Source: Chlorobiota bacterium (GTDB lineage Bacteria; Bacteroidota; Ignavibacteria; Kapaibacteriales; UBA961). From it: a stretch of 64,000 nucleotides of DNA. The notes below the pieces were generated by a model that worked only from the letters and a program-made list of their open reading frames with translations, searched no databases and had not been told where the DNA came from. The DNA lies in NCBI GenBank assembly GCA_014191195.1, contig BJGZ01000001.1, positions 124,001 through 188,000 of the forward strand. The letters are read 5' to 3'. The position numbers were made by a program, and so were the translations under genes. This document shows, piece by piece, positions 19,070-27,666 of the stretch (within the stretch, counting starts at the first letter, position 1; the number at the start of each line of letters is the position of its first letter).

Positions 19070-20232
19070 TCTAAGGCCTGAGATGGCATTGAGTCTGTAT
19101 GTTCAAAAAAAGACATCGGGGGATTATTATTAGAAAAAGCTAATTGACCACAAGCGGCATCTATATCTAAGCCACTTGAAGATCTAATCATTACCATTAC
19201 ACCTTTTGCTTTAAGTGATTGTATAAATGCAAGAAATGTTTGTTCAGGAGCCGGTTTTAACGTGGCAGAAATGCCTGTAGGGGAAGTAAATTCTATTTCG
19301 TGAAATGGAATAACATTTACTTTAGAAGGAATTCTTCTTGTGATTTTTGCTAGCCTTTTAGCATCTGCTTCAGAATCATTTACACCTTGAAATAATATAT
19401 ATTCATATGTAACAGGATTTTTTGTTTTGCGATAATAATATTCTAAAGCATCTCCTAATTCTCTTAATGAATATTTTTTTGCAATCGGCATTATAGATAT
19501 TCTTTGTGCATCTGTTGTTGCATGTAAAGACAAAGCCAATTTAATACTGGATTGTTGATCTGCCATTTTTATTATGCCAGGTATTACACCTGCTGTAGAC
19601 AGGGTAATATGCTTGCTATTCATCAAGCCATGTTCTTTATCAGTAAGTATTTCAACAGCTTTCATAACATTGTCATAATTAAGTAAGGGCTCACCCATTC
19701 CCATAAATACGATATTTGTTATCTGAGTATCACAGATTTCTCTAGCAGCCATAAATTGATCTACAATTTCAGATACAGCTAAATTCCTTCTTAATTTTAA
19801 TGTTGCAGTTGCACAAAATGCACATCCCAAAGCGCATCCAGCTTGTGTAGAAATGCATAATGTTTTTCTTTTTGGTTCACCCTCTGCATTTACCAATTCA
19901 CTTGGGATCAGAACAGTTTCTATTGCAGTATCATCTAATAATGAAAAAAGCATTTTGCATGTTCCATCTTTAGATACTTGCTTGTTTTTTAGTATTACAG
20001 ATCTAAAATGTGGTCCAAAATCCTCTGATAATTGTTCTCTTATATATTTGGGTATTACTGTTAACTCATCAAATGAATGAAGAGCAATATTTTTTTTATC
20101 ATATAAGGATGTAAAGATTTGTTTAGACCTATAGTTATGCTCACCTATACTTTTAATATACGTTTCAATATCTGCAAGTGAGAAATTGCTTATACATGCC
20201 ATTGCAGGATGAGAACTATTAAGTTGTTGCAT
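19066..20232 (-). CDS. rlmN: 23S rRNA (adenine2503-C2)/tRNA methyltransferase RlmN
   Basis: RlmN is a radical-SAM enzyme that methylates C2 of A2503 in 23S rRNA and A37 in some tRNAs. The 388 residues contain the CxxxCxxC cluster motif at Cys133, Cys137 and Cys140 (GCALGCAFC). The family segments FMGMGEPLLN and ISIMP follow, and a Cys in the C-terminal LDIDAACGQL segment is the likely methyl-carrying residue. The start is the first ATG after the ompA terminator. It heads the operon that includes dxr. Confidence 0.96.
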   Translation of the reverse strand: MQQLNSSHPAMACISNFSLADIETYIKSIGEHNYRSKQIFTSLYDKKNIALHSFDELTVIPKYIREQLSEDFGPHFRSVILKNKQVSKDGTCKMLFSLLDDTAIETVLIPSELVNAEGEPKRKTLCISTQAGCALGCAFCATATLKLRRNLAVSEIVDQFMAAREICDTQITNIVFMGMGEPLLNYDNVMKAVEILTDKEHGLMNSKHITLSTAGVIPGIIKMADQQSSIKLALSLHATTDAQRISIMPIAKKYSLRELGDALEYYYRKTKNPVTYEYILFQGVNDSEADAKRLAKITRRIPSKVNVIPFHEIEFTSPTGISATLKPAPEQTFLAFIQSLKAKGVMVMIRSSSGLDIDAACGQLAFSNNNPPMSFFEHTDSMPSQALE

Positions 20233-20259
20233 ATAATCCGTTTGATATCAAGAAATAAA

Positions 20260-20288
20260 GCCGACGAAAGGAAAAACCTCTCGCCGGC
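20260..20288 (-). terminator. intrinsic terminator after the OmpA-family gene
   Basis: A 12-bp stem (arms 20260-20271 and 20277-20288, three G-U pairs in the minus-strand RNA) encloses a 5-nt loop and is followed by a T-rich tail. It lies 28 bp beyond the OmpA-family stop and directly before rlmN. Confidence 0.85.
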
Positions 20289-20315
20289 AATAATACAATT
20301 AAAGGCTAATATTAA

Positions 20316-22286
20316 TTAGCGTGGAGTTTCTACATAAATCTGCACAGTTCTAGAAAGTAGACGTCCTGTAGCAATATCATTATCAAAAATTGGAACGTCT
20401 TCACCTCTACCAAATGCTTCATACATTGCATCAGGGATTTGTGTTTGAAGTATATCTCTTACTGCATTTGCTCTGTCGGTAGACAATGTCTTATTGTAAA
20501 GATCCGGACCAATTTTATCTGTATATCCAAAAATTTTAACTTTTGAATTCCCTTTAATAGCCGGAGTAACAAATTTCTTTAAGATTGCAATATTCTCCTC
20601 TGGAATATCTGATTTATCAAAATCAAATAAAATCAATGAGAATTTTGAAACTGTCATATCTGCTCTGGTTTCTACAGAATTCATTAGGCTGGCCCTATAT
20701 TCTACAGGGATTGATCCACTAGTATCAGCTTTGCCACCTGCGGTATTTATAGCAGTTAATGTATAATCAATTGGCACTTGTGAATTTGATAATTCATTAG
20801 GACGTATTACCCAACGTTGAGCAGTTGGCGATCCTATGCCTACATATTCACGTAAAGTACGGCCTGCTTGAGATATGGACAATGTCCAAGAAGATATAGT
20901 AGAATCTGGAACTTCAATTGGACGAAATTCTAGCATTTCTGGCTTTGCAATTCTGGTTCCATCGCCTTTTATCATAATAGGTTGTAGAATTTCGCTTGAA
21001 TTAGATTTAAAATCTACTCTACGATTTTCTACCATTCCATCTTCTATATTTAATGCAGAAGGATTTTCTGGGACATTTCTATTTTCTGCGCCGATTCGGT
21101 CTGCTGCAATACCAAAATTACTGGTTAAATATGTCTTGGCATATTGTGCTCTGCGTAATCCTAATCCTTTGTTTTTAGCTTCAGTTTTTCCATCGGTAGT
21201 GCCAATACACACAAGTGTTGCTTCGGGATTATCTATCAATCTTGTTCCAATTACATCTAAAGTTCTTTTATTGATTTCAATTGCATCTTGAGGTAATGCC
21301 TCTAAAGTAAATTTACCTCTTGCATCTCCAGCATTCATATACTGCATTGTTTCATCTGGTTTATCACTATTTGCTTTGAAAAATATATATGGAATAAAAG
21401 GAAATAACTCTGTGTATTGAATATCTTCAACTCTGATTCCATTAATATCAAGTTTTTTATAAGCACCACCATCCTCATAAGAACCTATGCTTTCTATACC
21501 AATTTTTGGTGCTAGGATTATTTCAGGTTCTGTTTCATTTGGCCCAAGCTTAATTGCAAATCCAATACGAATTTGATCTACATTCCATGTTGATAATACA
21601 GAGCTTATATTATTTATGATACTTTTACGATAACTGATTTCTGGTGTAAGTTGATATCCATAAAAATCAAGCGGAATTCCAGCACCAATAATAATTCCAT
21701 ATCTAGCTGATGCCTCTGGAATATTTATATCGGTTGCATACACTTTATTAGAAAAAGAAGCATTCTGAATATCTGCTGCTTCACTATGCTGATATGTAGC
21801 AGATATTGGAAATCCTAACTCAATACCTGTAAGAAGATAAGCTTGGCTATTTTCAAAAAGATTATTGATTTTAACAGTAGGAGAAATTTCTAAAGTAGCA
21901 ATTGAAGATGCAAAAGTATGAGTAGTTGCAATAGTCCCAACACCCGCAGATGTGTCTGGCTTTGTATCCTTTGCCGATAAATCCGCACCTAAGCCCTGTA
22001 TTCCAATGCGTCCTGATAAAGTAAATCGAGGTGAAAGGTCATAATTAAATATAAATCCACCATGAAAACTTAAAGAAGTATTATTGGTATTGAATATTAT
22101 GTCTTTACTTAATGGTGCAGCATTCCCTGTGCCGCTATCAATTGGAAAATTAGGGGTGTGAAAATTATAATTAATACCACCATAAAGACCAAAATCAAAA
22201 CCAGAATTTTTGGATGATTTAGTTTGTGCTGTTACATTAATTACTAAACATAAAACTGAAACTATTGCTAAAATTATGGACTTCAT
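20316..22286 (-). CDS. OmpA-family outer membrane protein with two OmpA-like domains
   Basis: The 656-residue protein has a signal peptide (MKSIILAIVSVLCLVINVTAQ). An N-terminal barrel-like region follows to about residue 260. Next come an OmpA/MotB-like module at about 330-430 (FTLEALPQ... ENRRVDF) and a second at about 547-655 (ILFDFDKSDIPE... GYTDKIG... LSTDRANAV... SRTVQI). Between them is a strand-rich linker. OmpA-like domains bind peptidoglycan diaminopimelate, so the protein probably ties the outer membrane to the wall. Two such modules in one chain are unusual; the second is the better match to the consensus. Single-gene unit with its own terminator. Confidence 0.85.
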   Translation of the reverse strand: MKSIILAIVSVLCLVINVTAQTKSSKNSGFDFGLYGGINYNFHTPNFPIDSGTGNAAPLSKDIIFNTNNTSLSFHGGFIFNYDLSPRFTLSGRIGIQGLGADLSAKDTKPDTSAGVGTIATTHTFASSIATLEISPTVKINNLFENSQAYLLTGIELGFPISATYQHSEAADIQNASFSNKVYATDINIPEASARYGIIIGAGIPLDFYGYQLTPEISYRKSIINNISSVLSTWNVDQIRIGFAIKLGPNETEPEIILAPKIGIESIGSYEDGGAYKKLDINGIRVEDIQYTELFPFIPYIFFKANSDKPDETMQYMNAGDARGKFTLEALPQDAIEINKRTLDVIGTRLIDNPEATLVCIGTTDGKTEAKNKGLGLRRAQYAKTYLTSNFGIAADRIGAENRNVPENPSALNIEDGMVENRRVDFKSNSSEILQPIMIKGDGTRIAKPEMLEFRPIEVPDSTISSWTLSISQAGRTLREYVGIGSPTAQRWVIRPNELSNSQVPIDYTLTAINTAGGKADTSGSIPVEYRASLMNSVETRADMTVSKFSLILFDFDKSDIPEENIAILKKFVTPAIKGNSKVKIFGYTDKIGPDLYNKTLSTDRANAVRDILQTQIPDAMYEAFGRGEDVPIFDNDIATGRLLSRTVQIYVETPR

Positions 22287-22485
22287 AGAGTTTCCACTAT
22301 TTAAAATGTGTAAGGATTTATTATCAAACGAATTACGAGGATTACTAATCTAGCACAAAAATGCTGATTTGTTTTAGAATATGCAATTTGTTGCTATAAA
22401 TGACATAAGCATAAAAGCAGAATCACTTATAATGTACTTGTGCTGATATGTTTTTTTGGAGGAAAAGGACAAAGCCTTTAGGATG

Positions 22486-22563
22486 CTATTTTTTTGAAGG
22501 TATTACTTTGATATCAGTACCTAATTTTTGAAGATATGATATCAAGGCAATGATTTCTTTGTC
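22486..22563 (-). pseudogene. ccoO/fixO-like C-terminal remnant
   Basis: On the minus strand a 26-codon segment, in the frame +1 to tag, reads a peptide containing ALISYLQKLGTDI and ends at a TAG. That string resembles the C-terminus of the cytochrome c subunit (CcoO/FixO) of cbb3 oxidases. It has no start or upstream coding sequence in this frame and overlaps the last 22 bp of tag. It looks like the end of a lost ccoO gene left beside tag. The match is short and from memory, so chance is not excluded. Confidence 0.45.
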
Positions 22564-23105
22564 CAGGCAGGTTGATATTGAAGAATAATATCATACATCG
22601 GACATCCCTGATGATGTGCCCCGGGTAAATAACCTGTGCTCATTAAGAATTCATTAACAATCTCGCCCCCGGTAAATCTAAAATTCTGTTTAAATAGCAA
22701 TGTCCACTCTTTTCTTGTTTTTAGATGATGTATATCTAACCAAGATTTAAAAGATCCCCATTCATTTTGTATTTCCCTGATTCTTTGAGCATTATAAATA
22801 GCAGCTTTGATTTTTAACTGATTTCTGATGATTCCAGAATTTTGTAAAAGCCTTTCAATATCTGATTCATTATACTGAGACACTGTATAAATATCAAAAT
22901 GATCATATGCTTCTATAAAATGTTGTTTTTTCTTTAGTATTGTTAACCAAGACAAACCAGCTTGATTGATTTCAAGTATCAATCGACCAAATAATTCATT
23001 ATCTGCTTCTAATGGAAAACCATATTCACTATTATGATAATGAGTATGAAGATGGGATATTCCAGCTTGTTGAATATAATTGCAATATGTTTTGTTATGT
23101 TCCAT
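22542..23105 (-). CDS. tag: DNA-3-methyladenine glycosylase I
   Basis: Tag removes 3-methyladenine from alkylated DNA, starting base-excision repair. The 187-residue protein keeps the zinc ligands of Escherichia coli Tag: Cys8, His24 and the His-x3-Cys pair in GAHHQGC near the C-terminus. It also has NQAGLSWLTILKK and GIIRNQLKIKA. The start codon is only 10 bp beyond a terminator hairpin, whose T-run covers the place for a ribosome-binding site. Its final codons overlap a ccoO-like remnant. Both edges suggest that the gene arrived or was reshuffled here. Expression may depend on read-through of that terminator. Confidence 0.92.
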   Translation of the reverse strand: MEHNKTYCNYIQQAGISHLHTHYHNSEYGFPLEADNELFGRLILEINQAGLSWLTILKKKQHFIEAYDHFDIYTVSQYNESDIERLLQNSGIIRNQLKIKAAIYNAQRIREIQNEWGSFKSWLDIHHLKTRKEWTLLFKQNFRFTGGEIVNEFLMSTGYLPGAHHQGCPMYDIILQYQPAWTKKSLP

Positions 23106-23115
23106 ATAAAAAAAA

Positions 23116-23136
23116 GACCATCTAAATTAGATGGTC
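23116..23136 (-). terminator. intrinsic terminator after the CAT tRNA
   Basis: GACCATCTA and TAGATGGTC form a perfect 9-bp stem with a 3-nt loop. On the minus strand a run of seven T follows at once. It lies 4 bp beyond the tRNA 3' end and 10 bp before the tag start codon. Confidence 0.85.
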
Positions 23137-23140
23137 AATG

Positions 23141-23213
23141 TGGGCCCAGAGGGATTTGAACCCCCAACCAACGGATTATGAGTCCGTTGCTCTAACCGTT
23201 GAGCTATAGGCCC
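23141..23213 (-). tRNA. tRNA with CAT anticodon (probably Ile2, possibly elongator Met)
   Basis: A 73-nt cloverleaf. The acceptor stem is GGGCCTA with TGGGCCC (one wobble pair), the anticodon stem ACGGA/TCCGT encloses a CTCATAA loop, and the T arm is GGGGGTTCAAATCCCTC-like. The discriminator is A and CCA is not encoded. A CAT anticodon with this body can be Met or lysidine-modified Ile2; the acceptor stem resembles Ile2, but I cannot settle it by eye. It begins 9 bp after the stop of the gene at 23223, so it may be co-transcribed with it. Confidence 0.93.
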
Positions 23214-23222
23214 TAAATATGA

Positions 23223-24032
23223 TTAATTAAATAATCCTATCATTATTCCAGCTTGTATGCCAAGACCGGATGCTGAAAAAGTGTCTGGTTGATTGGTGAT
23301 AACAGAAATTCCGTTTTCTTTCCATTCACCCATAAAACTTAATGTATATCCTGCATGTAATCGTAATGAAACAACTCTTGGCTTATCATTTCCTAAAATA
23401 GGAGGAGCAAATTCCAAGGCGATTCCAGGCTGAAGCAAAACATAATTATTTTCAATTCTTTTAGCATAAATATTGGGATCAGTTAAAGATCCACCAATTG
23501 TCCCATTTGAAACAGTTGATCCAACTTTACATTGAGCTGTTTCAACTGATAAGTTTCCCCAACCTCCAGATATTCCAGGCAAAATATTCAATGAACGAGC
23601 TAATTGGAAAGCATAATCAATTCCAAAGCCAGTATATGCTAAAGAATAAAAAACCTTCCGATTATAGTTGTCATTATTAATAATAAAGGATTTTTCGGAA
23701 ACCGTACTGGAACCTCCAAGATTAACAATATTTATCCTTGTATTTGGAATAATACCAATCGTTGCTACACCTAAAGCTCCGGTCATCGTAATGGGAGTAG
23801 ATACATTATCCATTCCATTACTATTTAACTGAGAATTAATATCGTCAATATTAGGAGAAAAAACCGAAACCATAAAACCACCACCAACACCGAAATATGG
23901 TATTTTTTCTTCCTGAATAATCGTCTCTTCAAATGTAAGAGCATCTAACTTGTCGTCTTGCGCAAAAAGTGGGGTGTTAAACCCAATTAAAAGCAAAAGT
24001 GTACCTAAGTAAAGCTTTGACGATGCAATCAT
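23223..24032 (-). CDS. outer-membrane beta-barrel-like exported protein
   Basis: I do not recognise this 269-residue protein. It has a signal peptide (MIASSKLYLGTLLLLIGFNTPLFAQ) and a short acidic stretch. After that come alternating hydrophobic/polar strands with many Gly and aromatic residues and a final strand ending GIMIGLFN, which suggests a small barrel. The ATG at 24032 is preferred over a TTG at 24044 because the signal peptide starts there. A -7-like TATTTTTG lies 43 bp upstream. A tRNA gene follows within 10 bp in the same direction. Confidence 0.6.
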   Translation of the reverse strand: MIASSKLYLGTLLLLIGFNTPLFAQDDKLDALTFEETIIQEEKIPYFGVGGGFMVSVFSPNIDDINSQLNSNGMDNVSTPITMTGALGVATIGIIPNTRINIVNLGGSSTVSEKSFIINNDNYNRKVFYSLAYTGFGIDYAFQLARSLNILPGISGGWGNLSVETAQCKVGSTVSNGTIGGSLTDPNIYAKRIENNYVLLQPGIALEFAPPILGNDKPRVVSLRLHAGYTLSFMGEWKENGISVITNQPDTFSASGLGIQAGIMIGLFN

Positions 24033-24074
24033 AATTTTGCTCAATAAAAGTGTACGATTAAAGTACTAAGAATA

Positions 24075-24082
24075 CAAAAATA
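24075..24082 (-). promoter_or_regulatory. Bacteroidota-type -7 element
   Basis: The minus strand reads TATTTTTG, matching TANNTTTG. Nineteen bases upstream it reads TTTA, one mismatch from the TTTG -33 element. It would start transcription about 35 bp before the exported-protein gene at 24032. Confidence 0.4.
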
Positions 24083-24125
24083 GAGAATTTATTATATATC
24101 TAAAATGCCTGGTTAAATAAATGAC

Positions 24126-24908
24126 TCAATTTCCTGTGAAATTAGCTGCTCTTTTTTCTAAAAAAGCTAAAGTTCCTTCTTTGAAATCGGAAGTTCCGCA
24201 AGTTTCTGCAAAAGATTTCGCTTCAAATTCCATACCATCTGACGCATTAAGTTCTATAGATGCTCTAATGCTTTTTAGTGAAGCAGTTATTGCCAAAGGT
24301 GCTTTAGATGCAATTATTTCTGCGCAATCTATTGCATAAGGCATTAACTCTTCTGGTGAATGTACTGAGTTAACTAATCCGATTGAAAGTGCTTGTTCTG
24401 CAGTAATGATAGCACCTGTAAGTATTAATTCTGCAGATTTTGCAGGGCCTACTAGCAATGTTAATCTCTGGGTGCCACCATATCCAGGAATGATACCTAA
24501 ATTAACTTCTGGCTGTCCAAATTTTGCTGTAGAAGATGCAAATCTTATATGGCAAGCCATTGCTAATTCGCAACCACCACCTAAAGCAAATCCATTTACA
24601 GCAGCAATTACAGGTTTATTGCATTGCTCTATAGCAGTAAAAACATCTTGTCCCTCACGAGCGAATATATACCCAGATTCTTTGTTTTGTTGATGTAATT
24701 GTGCAATATCTGCGCCAGCAGCAAAAGCTTTTATGCCAGTTCCAGTAATAATGATTGCTTTACATTCTTTAGAATCCTGACATATCATAATAGCCTTATG
24801 CAATTCTTGTAATAAAGTAGCATTAAGGGCATTTAATTTATCTGGACGATGTAATGAAATGATAGAGTAATGGGCTCTTTCTTCTAACTGTATCGTTGTA
24901 TAACTCAT
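24126..24908 (-). CDS. enoyl-CoA hydratase/isomerase family protein
   Basis: This 260-residue crotonase has both catalytic glutamates of true hydratases, Glu114 in GGGCELAMAC and Glu134 in GQPEVNLGIIPGYGGTQ, spaced as in mammalian ECHS1. The oxyanion-hole segment AFAAGADI is at about residues 61-68. It hydrates enoyl-CoA in fatty-acid or amino-acid breakdown in the cytoplasm. No other beta-oxidation gene is adjacent, although the Fe-S oxidoreductase at 290-2419 could take electrons from acyl-CoA oxidation via an electron-transfer flavoprotein; that link is inference. Confidence 0.93.
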   Translation of the reverse strand: MSYTTIQLEERAHYSIISLHRPDKLNALNATLLQELHKAIMICQDSKECKAIIITGTGIKAFAAGADIAQLHQQNKESGYIFAREGQDVFTAIEQCNKPVIAAVNGFALGGGCELAMACHIRFASSTAKFGQPEVNLGIIPGYGGTQRLTLLVGPAKSAELILTGAIITAEQALSIGLVNSVHSPEELMPYAIDCAEIIASKAPLAITASLKSIRASIELNASDGMEFEAKSFAETCGTSDFKEGTLAFLEKRAANFTGN

Positions 24909-24960
24909 AGTGTAAGCAGAATGATGTGTAAACTGTAGCGATATAAAGAGTGTAAATTAG

Positions 24961-24968
24961 TAAATTTG
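24961..24968 (+). promoter_or_regulatory. possible -7 element before the phosphodiester glycosidase gene
   Basis: TAAATTTG matches TANNTTTG on the plus strand, 39 bp before the GTG start at 25007. No TTTG element is found about 19 bp upstream, so support is weak. Confidence 0.3.
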
Positions 24969-25006
24969 CCTGAGTACATACTACCAATTAACTATTGGAA
25001 TTTAAA

Positions 25007-26518
25007 GTGAGACATCCTTTTTTAAGCATTCTTTTGATCCTAGTATTATGTTTTCCTCTTTCATGGGGGCATCATGATGTATATGCTTCAATGAAGAAAA
25101 AGGGAAAATCTGCTTCTTCTAGCAAATCATCATATAAGAAAAAGTCCAATAAAAAAGACAAAGCACATAGTAAAATCAGAAGTTCTAAGAGTAAGAAAGG
25201 TAAGAAAGGTAAGAAAGGAAAAAGAAAGTCGGTTGATAATATGTCTATCAAAGCATATTATGATTCCTATCAAGTATTTTTGATAGACACTACGCTTACA
25301 CCTGGATTACGTTATATGCATTTTCTATATGGTCCATTAAAACATCCTGTTTATGTTGTAGAAATGAATGTATTAGATCCATCATTAAAAGTTGGGGTGA
25401 TTAAAGGATTGAATAAAAATGATGGTCTTGAACGTATAGGTGATATGTTCACAAGAATAGATTCAACAGTAAGAGATAGTTTGTTAACAGCAGTAAATGC
25501 AAATTTTTGGCGTGCATATAGGAATACTGCTATCGGGCCATTAGTAACTAATGGCGAAGTTGTTCAGATGAGTAATTTTAAAAATTGGACAAGTGCTTTT
25601 TTTGACAATAAAAATAGAATGTATATCGATAGATTCGATTTATCTGGTACTATCAGAAATGAAAATGGAACTAAGTGGGAAGTTTCATATGTAAATGAAC
25701 GTTTAGATTCTAATGGTATATCTGTATATAATACTTATGCTGGTTCAGAGATTCCTTTTGTTCCAAATATGGCAATTGACAAAGCAGCTCAAGATTTTTT
25801 AGACAATAAACCAGCTAATCAAGATGATTCAACAGAAGAAGAGTTGGATATTGAACAATTAAAAGCAGAATTAACAGAAGCAAAAAGACAGTCTAATATT
25901 GAGTATCCACGAGTTAAGGTTCAGATTCGTTATTTAAGAACTCCTGCAGTAAATAAAGAAGTGCCCTGCTTGGTAAATGCTGTTGATACCGGAACTGTAG
26001 GTATGCCTTTAAGGGGTGCGGTTATTTCTTTTGGTAAGAATTATCATCCAGATAGTATTCCTGCTGCTGGCGACACATTATTTATAAAATTCTCTACTGG
26101 TTTAAAAGATACTGTGCCATATATGCAAGCAGTTTGTGGTACACCTAGATTGGTTGCAAATGGCTTACCTAAGCATGAAGCAGAGTACGAGGGTTCAAGA
26201 AATGTAAGATTTGTTAGCCATAATTTGCCAAGAACAGCGATTGGGACAAATTTTAAAAGAACTAAAAATTATATTGTTATGGTAGATCCATCAGGGAAGG
26301 GCCGAGGAGCAAATCTTGCTCAGATGGCAGCTATTATGAAAAAACTTGGCGCCCATGATGCTATGAATCTTGATGGTGGAGGTTCATCTATGATGGTTGT
26401 TTGTGGAGAGAATGTATGTAATAATAGTAGGGTCCCAAGTGGTAGAAGAATATCTGCTGCTTTGGCAGTATTTAGAAAACAAATGATTTTAAGAGATAAA
26501 AACGCTAATACTGAATAA
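25007..26518 (+). CDS. exported phosphodiester glycosidase (NAGPA-like) family protein
   Basis: The 503-residue protein has a signal peptide ([20 protein letters not shown]) and then a 50-residue Lys/Ser/Gly low-complexity stretch. The body belongs to the phosphodiester glycosidase (NAGPA/DUF2233) family. The N-terminal segment has NANFWR and [11 protein letters not shown]; the C-terminal segment has [14 protein letters not shown] and the hallmark [10 protein letters not shown]. Characterised members uncover GlcNAc-1-phosphodiesters; in bacteria they are thought to act on wall or exopolysaccharide phosphodiesters. The GTG at 25007 gives the cleaner signal peptide; a TTG at 24995 adds four residues. 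Confidence 0.8.
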   Translation: MRHPFLSILLILVLCFPLSWGHHDVYASMKKKGKSASSSKSSYKKKSNKKDKAHSKIRSSKSKKGKKGKKGKRKSVDNMSIKAYYDSYQVFLIDTTLTPGLRYMHFLYGPLKHPVYVVEMNVLDPSLKVGVIKGLNKNDGLERIGDMFTRIDSTVRDSLLTAVNANFWRAYRNTAIGPLVTNGEVVQMSNFKNWTSAFFDNKNRMYIDRFDLSGTIRNENGTKWEVSYVNERLDSNGISVYNTYAGSEIPFVPNMAIDKAAQDFLDNKPANQDDSTEEELDIEQLKAELTEAKRQSNIEYPRVKVQIRYLRTPAVNKEVPCLVNAVDTGTVGMPLRGAVISFGKNYHPDSIPAAGDTLFIKFSTGLKDTVPYMQAVCGTPRLVANGLPKHEAEYEGSRNVRFVSHNLPRTAIGTNFKRTKNYIVMVDPSGKGRGANLAQMAAIMKKLGAHDAMNLDGGGSSMMVVCGENVCNNSRVPSGRRISAALAVFRKQMILRDKNANTE

Positions 26519-26538
26519 ATGTAAATGCATAAAAAAAA

Positions 26539-26562
26539 GCGAATCAAGAGTATTTGATTCGC
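26539..26562. terminator. bidirectional terminator
   Basis: GCGAATCAA and TTGATTCGC form a perfect 9-bp stem with a 6-nt loop. A runs and T runs flank it on both sides, so it can stop the gene ending at 26518 (plus) and the one ending at 26581 (minus). Confidence 0.9.
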
Positions 26563-26580
26563 TTTTTTTATTGATTTCAA

Positions 26581-27555
26581 TTAATAGGAATAACTTTTTG
26601 CATTTCCAGTAGCTAATTGAGCTATGTCTCTGTTTTCGATTCTTCTAACACCAATAAGACGAGCATCATAATAAGTGCTTTCTAAAGAAGAAACGGTAAC
26701 ACCATAACGTGAACTTGCATGGGCAAAAAGATTGTCACCAAGATATATACCTACATGAGATACATATACTTCTTTACGAGTATGGAAAAACACCAAATCG
26801 CCAAATTTCATTTCTGATCTATTGCGAATTGGACGTCCTATATTCCATTGCGTAGCTGCTGTACGTGGTAAAGTAAAATTACCTGCACCTGCATAAACTG
26901 CGCGTGTAAATGCTGAACAATCAATTCCTGAACGAGAAGTGCCACCAAATACATAGGTAGTGCCAACCCAATTCATAATTTCATTCATTATAAATTTTCT
27001 GGCAATACCACAATCTGTAATCTCTTTAGAGCTGTGGTCACTGGGATCGTCATCTATGTATGTAAGCCAAAGTGATTTAAAAGCATCGATATCAACCTGA
27101 ACATCATCTTCTTGTTCTAGCTCAGAAATTTCTTCGCCTTCTTCAATAGATTCTTGTTCTGCTAGTGCGGTTTGATTCTCTGATTGTTCGTCAACATTAG
27201 GATCATTATCTGATAATTGCTGAGAGGAAGCCTCGGCAATAGAGCCAGTATTCGTGGCCATGTCTGTTGTCGGGGTTAGTTCTGTATCCGGTTTTAAACC
27301 GGCTAATCTTGATAAATCACCTGAATTGTTGAGCATTTCAAAGGCTAAACGTTTGCCAGCGATACGATCACAATGCGTGATGGATTTGATAAGTTTGAAT
27401 CTGTGCTTTTTTAATTTAAAAGAAGCACGTTTAATAGTATGGCGCTTAGACGAATGTTTACGGGCAGCAAATGTGCTGGAGTTTGGCAAAGCTAAAGCAA
27501 TCACGAAGAGAACCAAGCAGAGCCAGTAAGGTAAGAGGGGTATGTTCTTTTGCAT
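26581..27555 (-). CDS. NlpC/P60 (C40) cell-wall endopeptidase
   Basis: The 324-residue protein has a signal peptide, then a long acidic and Ser/Gln-rich linker (about 85-175), then an NlpC/P60 domain. The catalytic Cys213 is in SGIDCSAF, His267 is in VSHVGIYLG, and His279 is the likely third residue (FAHASS). Such enzymes cut the D-Glu to diaminopimelate bond of wall peptides. The ATG at 27555 follows a strong GAGGTG ribosome-binding site, so the GTG at 27561 is not the start. Its leader of about 100 bases is GC-rich and holds a hairpin repeat and a 25-codon open frame (27570-27647). Confidence 0.92.
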   Translation of the reverse strand: MQKNIPLLPYWLCLVLFVIALALPNSSTFAARKHSSKRHTIKRASFKLKKHRFKLIKSITHCDRIAGKRLAFEMLNNSGDLSRLAGLKPDTELTPTTDMATNTGSIAEASSQQLSDNDPNVDEQSENQTALAEQESIEEGEEISELEQEDDVQVDIDAFKSLWLTYIDDDPSDHSSKEITDCGIARKFIMNEIMNWVGTTYVFGGTSRSGIDCSAFTRAVYAGAGNFTLPRTAATQWNIGRPIRNRSEMKFGDLVFFHTRKEVYVSHVGIYLGDNLFAHASSRYGVTVSSLESTYYDARLIGVRRIENRDIAQLATGNAKSYSY

Positions 27556-27628
27556 AATCACCTCGATTGTTAATAAAAAACCTTATCTGGTATTGTGTGG
27601 TGCCAGTCCTGTGAGTCGGTCTGACGTT

Positions 27629-27664
27629 CTTCCGGGCGGCGAGTCATAGAGCCGATAGCGGAAG
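27629..27664. repeat. GC-rich hairpin repeat, copy 1 (leader of the NlpC/P60 gene)
   Basis: The plus strand reads CTTCCG...CGGAAG over 36 bp, with an inner GGCGGC/GCCG stem. The same outer arms and the same internal CGG/CCG layout recur 52 bp away at 27717-27743 with a shorter loop. Both copies are far richer in GC than the surrounding sequence. Confidence 0.55.
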
Positions 27665-27666
27665 CT

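Noticed and set aside
27570-27664. c-di-AMP (ydaO) riboswitch before the NlpC/P60 gene
   Set aside because: The expected conserved segments (GGGAA, CCCGTCAGCTAACC-like) are missing; only local hairpins are visible.
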